Shown: positions 56,098 to 64,000 of the stretch, piece after piece
How the letters are laid out: each line of letters opens with the position of its first letter
How positions within the stretch are numbered: position 1 is the stretch's first letter
NCBI GenBank assembly: GCA_001051155.2
Contig: JYIP02000002.1
Location: forward strand, 3,355,583 to 3,419,582
Direction: 5' to 3'
Length of the DNA stretch: 64,000 nt
DNA from: Chrysoporthe austroafricana
Lineage: Eukaryota; Ascomycota; Sordariomycetes; Diaporthales; Cryphonectriaceae
Notes under the pieces: generated by a model
The model's input: the letters and a program-made list of their open reading frames with translations, nothing else
The model's database searches: none
What the model was told of the DNA's origin: nothing
Made by a program: the position numbers and the translations under genes

Positions 56098-57252
56098 TTA
56101 AATCTGAACAATGCCCTTGCATCTCGGCCTTAGGCGATCTAGCCATCCAGGAGAGCTGGTGGTGTGAATAGACTGAGAGCTGTTTACCTTGAGCTGTATT
56201 CGCCGGCTTCTGCGCAAGGGTGTTCCGGCAATCTCGTTGTCCATATTGCAGGAAGCAATCCGCTGAGATCCTGCTTGTCTTCCTCTAAAAGATTTGCACA
56301 CCCTCGAAGGCTGCACAGGGCCATATGCTCCTCCCGCAGACACCCCCCTGCCCAAGCGCCGCCGCGCAGCTTTCGTATGACAGTTCTGTCGACGGTATGG
56401 TCTTTGTATTGGATGATGATTATTACTTGCTGCTTCGGGCGGGTCAACCTCTATGCCACCTCTTTGCCCGTCTGGACTTATGAAGACGCCGTGGGGCATC
56501 TCAACAGCGGGTTGGCAGTCCTCCAGTGTATTCGCTTGCAAATGAGCAGAATGATGATCAAGCAGTATTTCGATGGGATATTCATGTTTCCACGACATCC
56601 CAGGGATAATATCCCACCTTGTATCCCAGATGCCCCTCTGAATCCAGATGCTCTTCGCATTCTTGTAGGCCACTGTATTGATATCTGGGGGGTCCAAGGG
56701 GATTTTCTCCTTGCGCATCGTCTCGTCTCGAATGCGCTCGCGCTCCTTTGACATCTGATACATAAACTGGTCGAAGGGCCGCGATGCCTCTTGGTGCTCG
56801 AAATGTGGCAGCACAGTCGTTTCCTCGTGTTTCCACCGTCCGTTAGGGAAAGAAGTCCATCTGAAGTTCCAAATGCCCTGCTGAATCCAGTTCTTTTTGA
56901 CATTCTCGTAAGCAAGCTCGTCATAGTTTGTGCCAACTGGTACGTGGGATGTATGGTGCTCAACAGCTCTGATGATGCGTTCCCTCTCTTCATATACTTG
57001 GGCCCCGAACTGATTGTTGGGAAGTGATGCCGAATGATCTATCTTGAGGTCCCAGATCTTGTCAGGGGTACCGGGACTCGGAGCTTGTGTTGGTATCGAG
57101 TTGTGCGATGAATGAGGTGAACCCCATGATTGGGGGGAATCGTTTTCGAAGCGTGTTATCGCAATTCGAGACCGCTCTGGATTTTGAGCATAGTCTAGCA
57201 GGGCAGCGTCGAGCTGTTGGAGCCCGTTTCCGCGGATGTTATTAGAGGACAT
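56098..57252 (-). CDS. Unknown protein with a duplicated W/GIW module
   Basis: Single exon, 384 aa from ATG 57252 (MSSNNIRGNGLQQLDAALLD); an in-frame ATG at 57390 would add 46 residues that look like 5' UTR. The notable feature is an internal duplication. Around residues 85-155 there is YEERERIIRAVE, then NWIQQGIWNFRWTSFPNGRW, then KHEE. Around residues 165-230 there is SKERERIRDETM, then IWIQRGIWDTRWDIIPGMSW, then KHEY. Each unit has a charged helix followed by W-x5-GIW-x3-W-x6-W-K-H-E. I recall similar W-rich modules in other fungal accessory genes but know no function. The C-terminal third is basic with a possible nuclear signal (RRSRRIQLK). No in-frame stop. Confidence 0.55.
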   Translation of the reverse strand: MSSNNIRGNGLQQLDAALLDYAQNPERSRIAITRFENDSPQSWGSPHSSHNSIPTQAPSPGTPDKIWDLKIDHSASLPNNQFGAQVYEERERIIRAVEHHTSHVPVGTNYDELAYENVKKNWIQQGIWNFRWTSFPNGRWKHEETTVLPHFEHQEASRPFDQFMYQMSKERERIRDETMRKEKIPLDPPDINTVAYKNAKSIWIQRGIWDTRWDIIPGMSWKHEYPIEILLDHHSAHLQANTLEDCQPAVEMPHGVFISPDGQRGGIEVDPPEAASNNHHPIQRPYRRQNCHTKAARRRLGRGVSAGGAYGPVQPSRVCKSFRGRQAGSQRIASCNMDNEIAGTPLRRSRRIQLKVNSSQSIHTTSSPGWLDRLRPRCKGIVQI

Positions 57253-57740
57253 AGTTAAATGTTTGTTGTGCTCTGGAGATCGCTGCAATAAATTGAGGAG
57301 AATGGTGCAGGCAGAGAAAGCAGGCGAAACGATCAGAAGTCGGGACGGAGAATTTGCCCGCCGCGAGGAGAGCTGTGGAGCCCGAGGCAACAGAAGGCAC
57401 TAATGCTAGTATCTCGGGAGATGTGATTCGAATGATCGAAATGCAGGTAGAAACAAGGGTTGAAAGCCAATTAATTATTCAACCCCTGGTCAGGTTTTCT
57501 GTAGGCTACGCATGGGGGGTTCAATATCGGACGAAATCTACGGTAACAATACATAGTGAAGGATGCAGGACAAGAGCCCGAGAGTCAGTAGACTTAATAC
57601 TTTTGGACAGGCGCTTTGCTAGCAGATGCTCCTCTCGCTCCCGGCAAAATCATTACCGTTACGTACTGAAAGTGCATACTGAGCATTGATATCTCTGCGC
57701 CCTCTTCTTATTCTGTATTTCTCCATTCTCGTTTCTCAAT
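57253..57740. promoter_or_regulatory. Divergent spacer, about 490 bp
   Basis: Separates the W-module gene (minus) and the FHA-kinase gene (plus); both promoters must lie here. Confidence 0.45.
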
Positions 57741-59381
57741 ATGTCTGTTCCGAAAGGCTCTGCTATTTTTTCGCTTGTGCCGTCGAATGATCGAGCCCGC
57801 GCAGTCGTTAACGATCCTAGCAATAGCCATCTCGTCTCTCAACTTAATGAAGACAAATTCGTTCTTGATATCGGCTTTCATATACGTTCGCGGTCATGTA
57901 ATACTCTTGCAGTACTGGGATGGGGCTATGATGCTGACATTTACGTGGCGGGCTCCGGCATCTCGAGGCTGCAATGCTCCTTTGAAGTCGACCCAGACAC
58001 AAACGTCATCATGCTTTTCGATAGATCGCATGGCCAAACGACCCAGGTCTTCGGTAAATATACCTACTCGTTCGAGCATAGACGATACCCTCGAAAAGTC
58101 CTCTTGCAGCCCTCTTCTGAGACTACGACTGTGGGTATGGGTGGCACGAGACAAAACCTCATTACGTTTGAACTACATTGGCATCTGTTATCAACAGAGA
58201 TATAGTGGTGGAAGGACCAAACGAGGCGCGCACGAAGCTTTCTACAACCACCGCGAATGGCTACCACTGTTAACGCCATCGACGAAACTCGCAATTTGAT
58301 TACTGCCTTGCCTTCTCGGATGGGAACCCGACTGCATATACCAGGACCCCAACAGTTGAGCCTGAGATTCTTGAAGATAGAAAAGCTAGGAGCAGGCACC
58401 TTCGCGTCTGTGCACAAAGCCATCAATGTGGATAGTGGGAAATTCGTAGCAGTCAAGACACTCCGCCCCGGGCAAGTGGCGCGTATGGCACTTCCTACCC
58501 TGAAGCGAGAGGTAGAGATCCTCTCCCGCATTAGTCATGTATGTAGTCGTCTCCGACTCCCGTATGCTATGCTAATCGGATATCAGCCGCACATCGTCGA
58601 TTACCTCGCATCACAAGGCTGGGACCAGCCAGAGAAGGAAGTAGTGATATTCATGGGCCTCAAGGAAGGCACCTTGCATTCCCTGGTGCTGAATGGGGGC
58701 ATTGAATCATATGAATATCTTGCTGAGGCTGTGCTTTGCCAGATGCTCCAGGCGCTTGACTATCTAACATCGGTCAGCATTGTCCATCGAGATGTGAAAC
58801 CAGAGAATATTCTCTATGTCAGAGGGACAGGGAATCAGTGCACTTTCCAGCTCGGGGATTTCGGTATTTCCAACCGACTTGCTTTTGCGGAAACTATGGT
58901 TGGCACTCATAACTACGCAGCCCCTGAATTATTCGATAGCTCTCTGTCTAAAGTTCAGGATAAGGTGGATATTTGGTCTCTCTTTGTTACTGTGTTATGG
59001 ACGCTTGACGTCGACGGTTTTCGTGGGCATCTTGAAAGCGGCACGTTCAAGAGTCCACGCCAAGTGCAGAATGCAGCCTTGAAGAGGGTGGATAGAGTGA
59101 AACCCATGGAAGGGATGGCGCAGTTCGCTCCAGACAAGCGCTGGTCAGCTGCCAAGATGCTCGTCGAGTATTTCGAGGGACAGGGTCTCAGCACTCCAAG
59201 GAACCAGATCACAACCCCCGCTCCAGCAGAAGCTCATAACAATGGACCAGCTCTCAAGTCCGTTAGGCGTCCATTTCGCTTCAATAGAAGCCAACAGGCT
59301 TCGCCAGCCGTACCGAGGGATAATACACGCGTGAGAAAACCTGGGCTTCGACCTCGCATAACCAGGGATACTATCAAATAA
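57741..59381 (+). pseudogene. FHA-domain serine/threonine kinase gene with one in-frame TAG
   Basis: One frame encodes an FHA domain and a kinase. From ATG 57741 (MSVPKGSAIFSLVPSNDRAR) the FHA domain covers about residues 50-150: LGWGYDADIYVAGSGISRLQ, IMLFDRSHGQTTQVFG, NLITFELHWH. A TAG at 58203-58205 follows, and the same frame continues WWKDQTRRARSFLQPPRM into the kinase: LGAGTFASV (about 216), VAVK (about 238), HRDVKPENIL (about 332), DFGISN (about 356), YAAPELFD (about 377). All catalytic residues are intact. A 48-nt intron (58539-58586) fits between ISH and PHIVDYL. A second ATG at 58257 could start a kinase-only protein. The architecture recalls CHK2/Rad53-like kinases and the expanded FHA-kinases of filamentous fungi. 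Because both halves are well conserved, the TAG is either recent, suppressed or edited. Confidence 0.7.
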
Positions 59382-59522
59382 CTTCCTACAAAAATTCTAA
59401 GCGAATTTCCAAAGCACTTGTGATCATCTTACGGACTTTGGCTGGAGCTATATAGAATGAATATAAACAACTCAGTTCCGCTCAGATATTTCCATGAGTT
59501 TAGTTCGTTCGTTCATTCGTTT

Positions 59523-59582
<60 letters not shown>

Positions 59583-59625
59583 TGGAACTTTTTTTTTTGG
59601 GGTGTTTTAGGAAAAAAAGGAAGGN

Positions 59626-59671
<46 letters not shown>

Positions 59672-59938
59672 TTTGTTTCATTTCAATGGTCTGTGGTTTC
59701 CGGTAGACGAAACTTCATTGTGTGCGCTGCTAAAGAAAACAAAGGAAGATATGGCTAAGTAGGCTAGAAAGCGAAGCTATTTACACCCACGGCCCAGCTG
59801 GGTGCCTGCGGGCAGATACGAGCCAGCACTCGTCGCTCACTTTCTATTCACCTCGCTGGTCCTGGATTGCGACTGCCTCCAATCAGCAATTAGTTCCGGA
59901 AGATTTACCAAGTTGCGTGCGGGCTCCCAAGTCGATGC
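59382..59938. repeat. Long interrupted poly-T tract with an ambiguous base
   Basis: T-runs of over 50 (about 59525-59581) and over 40 (59626-59670) flank a short G/A-rich piece; position 59625 is N. This suggests sequencing or assembly trouble; lengths are unreliable. The rest is the 3' flank of two converging genes. Confidence 0.75.
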
Positions 59939-60728
59939 CTATTCGACCAAATACAGGGTCTCGCCCTGGATATGCTTCTCCCCGAGGATTCTGGAAACTT
60001 CCCACTCGTCTGTAGGAAGTTTGTAGGTAGTGCCCATGCCCGAGAAGGGAGACCACCTGGTAGCGGCTCTGTGCGGCATCGATCGCTTAGGACTATTCAC
60101 CCTGCGCCGCTTGCGGGATAGACCAGGATCCTCCTTGCCTTTCTCGCCTTCCTGATTCTCTGTTGCTACAATTTTCTGGTCATCAGGGTGATCAGAAACC
60201 TGTTTCTCCCCCCCCTCAAAAGCGGAAGAGCTTGTATCATGCAAAGCGGAGATACGAAGGGATCTGGGCATATCCACCACCTGGTCTGAGCTTTGTACTT
60301 CCAAAGTTAGGCGAGATCTGCCATCGCTATTGCCTCTTGTCGGAAGAAGGTATCGCTCGCTCCACTGGCCAGGGCTATCGTTCGATAGCGAGGACTGGTC
60401 AAGCTGGCGTGAGCTGGATAATCCTGGTGGCGTGCCGCGCAATACACCCGCACCGATCAACGCATGCAGAGCAGCTCCATTGCAGTCAACTGAGTCGAAA
60501 TATATACCTGCTTATAGTTGTTATTACGACCATGTTCTTGAAAGCCAAGGAGTTTGGGTACATACCAGCAGCATTGCAAGGTCCAGCTTTTGTAGCTCTA
60601 GGAGATGAAGGCAATTTCTCGACTAGCGGAAAGGAAACGTCGGAGGCGGTGTCTTCGGGATCGGAGTCAAACTCATCATCGCTTCGAATCGAGATCGGTT
60701 CCTTGATACTGCCCGCGAATTCAGCCAT
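59939..60728 (-). pseudogene. Chromodomain protein truncated by an in-frame TAG
   Basis: Minus exons 60566-60728 and 59939-60507 (GTATGT...GCAG) give 243 aa starting MAEFAGSIKEPISIRSDDEF. The N-terminal 200 residues are disordered, S/D/E-rich, with a basic nuclear-type patch (LSRKRRRVNSPKRS). From about residue 222 a chromodomain begins: EWEVSRILGEKHIQGETLYL, VE, then TAG at 59939-59941. The frame continues beyond the stop with STWEPARNLVNLPELIADW, the C-terminal half of a chromodomain. The stop thus falls where the conserved aromatic-cage Trp (YLVxW) is expected. The segment between this Trp and STWEP is several residues shorter than normal, so a small deletion may also be present. Chromodomains read methylated histone tails; this one is probably inactive unless the stop is bypassed. 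Confidence 0.6.
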
Positions 60729-62544
60729 TGTATCACAAGAGGTAAAGTCTTCAGCTGCAAAGAAAGCTTGAAAATATAAAAGTGTCGGAGATATTGCTCT
60801 TGAAATTTGACAAGAATCTTGAGCGTTTGTAGATTCAGATACGAAGGAGTACGAGGTATTTATATCCGCGAACGTGAGAAAAAGCTGGGCTCAGCTATAG
60901 CACAGCCAGAGCCCTCTCATCCCAACCCCACCCACCGCCCTCCTGGGATCACCGGCCCCGTCCCCTTCCCTCCTCTTTTCCCTTCTTCAATACGCTCTCG
61001 TCTGCGACTACCCGCCGGATATGTCAACTCAGAGAGTACTGTTCAGCACATTGTCCCGTATTACGACCAATCAAGCAACTGCCGAGGTGGAAAGGAGGCT
61101 GCCTGCAAAGATACGCGCTGAGAAATATTGCCCTTGCTGCCGATCACGTTGCTCGCATGACGTTGGCGAAGAATCAGGATGCTTCCATAGCCTGCGTTGG
61201 GTGGCTTGGCTCGCTCTTTCTGCCTTCTCTGGCGATCCTCTGGCACCAACGACAAGATAAGAACCGCCAGGCCGTCTCACATATGCCCCTACTCCAGCTT
61301 ACTGGTTAGCCTCCCGAGCCCGTAGCTGCCTCGCGGGAGCCCCAATCGAGGCATGGATCGTATGTTGTATCACGAGTCCCCTAAAGCGCTGCAGAGGCTA
61401 CGTCATCTCCAGATCTGTGTGGCAGTCTTCCTGCGCCCTTAGTCAGGCTGGCCCCCTCTCTCCTGATCACACCGAACGCTGCTCGAATCATGTTGGTCCA
61501 ACTTGCGTCTCGTATTAGCTCCTGACCCAAACTTCTCGAAACCAGCGGCGCTGAAAATCGGTCCGAATGCAAGTAGTAAGGGGTCCAACCTACATTAGAA
61601 CGGGGCTGAGAGGTGTACCAATAACAGGAGGCAGAGCCATTGGGTCTCTCGCTGTGGTGTTTGATACAGGAACGCGATGCGAAGAGGTTGTAGGATGCAT
61701 GAGGGCAGACGTGGAATCGGATCTGCGGACAAAGGGAAATTGCGCATCCAGCGTATTGGCTTGTTAAGCATACTGACTTCGAGCTTTTGACCAGTATGGT
61801 AGAGGTAGATAGCAAGCGAGGATCTTCAAGACGGCGCCATGAAAGGAGAACAGCTATCATCGTCGCGTGTTTGCATATCTTGCACAACTGCAGCATTTTC
61901 GCAATAGATTAGCATGGGTAGGTAGTATGATCTGGGGCCGAAGGCCTACTTAGCTCAAGGACCTGATCTCCGGGGCTTTACGAGAGAGGGGCTGAGGCGA
62001 GAGATGGTTGTCGATAGTGCAGTGGACGAGGCATGGGCGACAGCGTGACGGGTCTCGGCAGTAAGCAAGTCGATGCAGAAAAGGAAAAGGAAGGCAAGAA
62101 GGAGGAGGCCCGGAAAAGGGCTGCTGGTAGGACCGAGAGCGAAATCAAGCTTGCCTAAGCTAGCGATATTGAAGAATGGAGGAGAAAAGAGATAGGGTTA
62201 AGCCGACTCCCTATTTATATTACAGTAGACGCTGCGCTATGCCTGATCTGGTAAGGTTCCTCAATCGACTTGACCAATCCAAAGATGTGACCACTGAATT
62301 ACGACCTATGTATATTGATCTAAGATATTGGGATTCTTAGAACTCGAGCCTGGCCTTTCCAAGCCGCCGGACGAGCTATTCTGTTCACTTCTCCCCGCTA
62401 CTCTCGCTCGACAGCCTTGGCGTAGCTCCTTCTTCTGGACGGGCAGAGATGGCAACAAAGCGCTGCCGGCTTGCTCTTCCTACGCGATTCAATAAATAAT
62501 TAATAAAATTATACGATCTCCCGGAGCCCGGCCACGGGATCGGG
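60729..62544. other. Region without a supported gene, 1.8 kb
   Basis: Promoter of the chromodomain gene followed by mixed sequence. The minus frame at 61381-61896 is open, but I could not connect it to any domain or exon set. Confidence 0.4.
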
Positions 62545-62814
62545 ATGAGGTGGTGTAGAAAGATTGTTGACGAGGTAAACAACTGGGAGTTAGAGGGTCT
62601 GGCCGATATCCTGCAGCGCATGCTTCCCATGGACGCAGGCGCGCTGTATTCGGCCTCAGACTGTAAAGACGCCTCGCAGCTCCTAGCGCCAGCCCAGAGC
62701 CGTGCTGCAACCCCGACACAGGCTTCCTATACCGCTAGCCTCCATGCCCCGCTATATGATCAGCAATCCCTTCCTCAGGTCGTCGTCGGGGCTTCATATT
62801 ACACTTCTCATTGA
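62545..62814 (+). pseudogene. Probable C-terminal remnant of a fungal kinase gene
   Basis: The frame MRWCRKIVDEVNNWELEGLA, DILQRMLPMDAG and SASDCKDASQLLAPAQSRAA resembles the end of the C-lobe in the same class of accessory kinases, where the last helices carry W...I...N, LLxxML.MD and R.SA.xC, followed by a Ser/Thr/Ala-rich tail. No glycine loop, HRD or DFG segment was found upstream, so this would be a 3' fragment. Family call is tentative. Confidence 0.35.
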
Positions 62815-63558
62815 ATATGATATCTGTTGCGCAAAAGCGATCGCCAGTACGTTGCACCGGCTGTACCCATTATATCTCGTCACAATAGAAGTATTAGGTA
62901 TGCAGCAGACGCATAGATGAATAATATAGGCCCGGTTTTATTGTCTATCTAAACGCACGATTAAGTTGTTTGAGCCTATTGCCCTGGATCTCGCGGTATT
63001 TGCTGGCACGTAGACCCGGGTCGGGTAAGTCCTCATCAAACCTATGCTAAGCATTTCATCCAGGCTATATTAATTTTTTCTAGCTCTGGACTACTACGGA
63101 ACAGTAGACGGCCTGTCGTTCACGTATCAACCGGACTGGTCACATAGACTTTGGAACAAGCTCTGTGTTACCGTCGAAGTTATTTCGCCAAATGGTATTG
63201 CCGATGCAAAGGATGGGTGCAATTCCTCCAGTCGAACTGGTATGCATGCGGCAAACTTCCCCATTACGGACCGTTGCAGATCCCCGGTATTTGGCATCGA
63301 ATCGAATATCAGGGTATGGCAATGCAGTAAGGGGAGTGGATGGTGATTATATATGTCGAGAGCTTTATGGACGCAGAGGATATGTTGCTATGCGAAGCTG
63401 CACAAAATACTTCGGAGCGAGCGATCCCGCTTTTGAAGTGGGGCAAAGGGGCTCTGTAGAAAATTCAACCTTGTGCGCGTGCGGGGTTGTCCTCAAGTTG
63501 CCGAGATGCTGTATCTAGCATTACAATCCGCAGACGACTTCTTTACGGCGAGGACGCT
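62815..63558. other. Region without a firm gene
   Basis: A plus reading around 63090-63350 (DYYGTVDGLSFTYQPDWSHR) looks coding but ends at a stop and has no start or splice partner I can defend. It may be another gene remnant. Confidence 0.3.
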
Positions 63559-64000
63559 ATGACGGAGTTCGATACACAGGACGTCGAGCTGCTTAATGAA
63601 GCTGTCAAGAACCGCCAGAGGTTTCCCCGAGCCTGTCTGGAGGCGTATAACAGGCTTAGCACCGCCGGAGACAACACTACAGAGCGGATCTTCCTCGATC
63701 ATGGCGGGGTATCAGCTTGGGCCGCTTATATCATTACCAAACTGGCGACTGAGAGTACCGGACATGGTACTGGGAAGGCGAAGAGGCAGCATTTGCTTCG
63801 CCGTATCGATGCGATGACGAGTGAAACTCGCCAGCAGTTAGCAATACGGGTAGCTGCTACGATCCCTGAAAACGAACGAATCGAGCAGTCGTTAAAGAAG
63901 GCGAGCCAGCGACCTAAGCGCATTAGGCGGCCGAGAAGCATTGCAGCGCATGAAGCTTTCGAAGGCGATAGCGACGCCGAGGCGGAAGATACGCAAAACA
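63559..64000 (+). CDS. 5' part of an unknown protein running off the right edge
   Basis: From ATG 63559 the frame stays open to the window end (147 codons): MTEFDTQDVELLNEAVKNRQ, FPRACLEAYNRLSTAGDNTT, RIFLDHGGVSAWAAYIITKL, a Gly/Lys linker, then RQHLLRRIDAMTSETRQQLA and a basic stretch SQRPKRIRRPRS leading into acid residues. The composition (regular amphipathic helices, no interruptions) supports real coding. The frame is also open some 30 codons upstream of the ATG. Family not recognised; the 3' end lies outside the window. Confidence 0.5.
   Translation, partial: MTEFDTQDVELLNEAVKNRQRFPRACLEAYNRLSTAGDNTTERIFLDHGGVSAWAAYIITKLATESTGHGTGKAKRQHLLRRIDAMTSETRQQLAIRVAATIPENERIEQSLKKASQRPKRIRRPRSIAAHEAFEGDSDAEAEDTQN

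Noticed and set aside
61381..61896. 171-codon minus-strand frame
   Set aside because: Some segments look protein-like, but no family, splice partner or stable start was found.
1..64000. Telomere repeats, CRISPR arrays, rRNA genes, intact transposase or reverse transcriptase genes
   Set aside because: No TTAGGG arrays, no regular spacer arrays, no rRNA-like blocks, and no DDE, RT or integrase motifs were seen in any frame; the repeat block therefore lacks an identifiable autonomous element.

Overview
The window is nuclear DNA of a filamentous ascomycete (Pezizomycotina). Genes carry short 45-120 nt introns with GTRNGT donors and CTRAC-like branch points. The gene set fits this group: GVP36-type BAR protein, LSM4, TMS1/Serinc, MOB3, DBP10, a Pth11-like rhodopsin-domain protein, DHA1 transporters. 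Several accessory genes show C-to-T or G-to-A type stop codons of the kind RIP leaves. No bacterial, phage or CRISPR features were seen. I cannot fix the species; a Sordariomycete is plausible but unproven.

Region 1 (1-33 kb) is a conserved, gene-dense core. In order it holds the 3' end of an unknown gene, GVP36, LSM4, a mitochondrial PPR protein, a DHA1 efflux pump, a rhodopsin/Pth11-like membrane protein, cystathionine beta-lyase, a small unannotated 97-aa gene, TMS1, an MCH1/nodulin-like MFS transporter, a MOB3-like protein, the DBP10 helicase, an unknown nuclear-looking protein and a degenerate kinase-like protein. These are housekeeping functions (RNA processing, ribosome assembly, sulfur amino acid metabolism, membrane traffic) and do not form a pathway cluster.

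Region 2 (33-64 kb) is accessory. It is lower in GC and rich in minisatellites, palindromic repeats, a 61-bp inverted-repeat element and long poly-T/poly-A runs. Its genes are lineage-specific: three proteins with DUF3716-like CxxC modules, an Est1-type pseudogene, a tandemly duplicated unknown gene pair, a Pro-repeat protein, a protein with a duplicated W/GIW module, an FHA-kinase and a truncated chromodomain protein. A 118-bp direct repeat (35751-35868 and 43799-43916) brackets the DUF3716 cluster.

The most striking pattern is that otherwise well-preserved accessory genes repeatedly carry an in-frame TAG or TAA, with the frame continuing intact beyond it. Light RIP or decay can explain this. 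UAG-to-UGG A-to-I mRNA editing, known from Sordariomycete fruiting bodies, is an alternative that RNA-seq could test.
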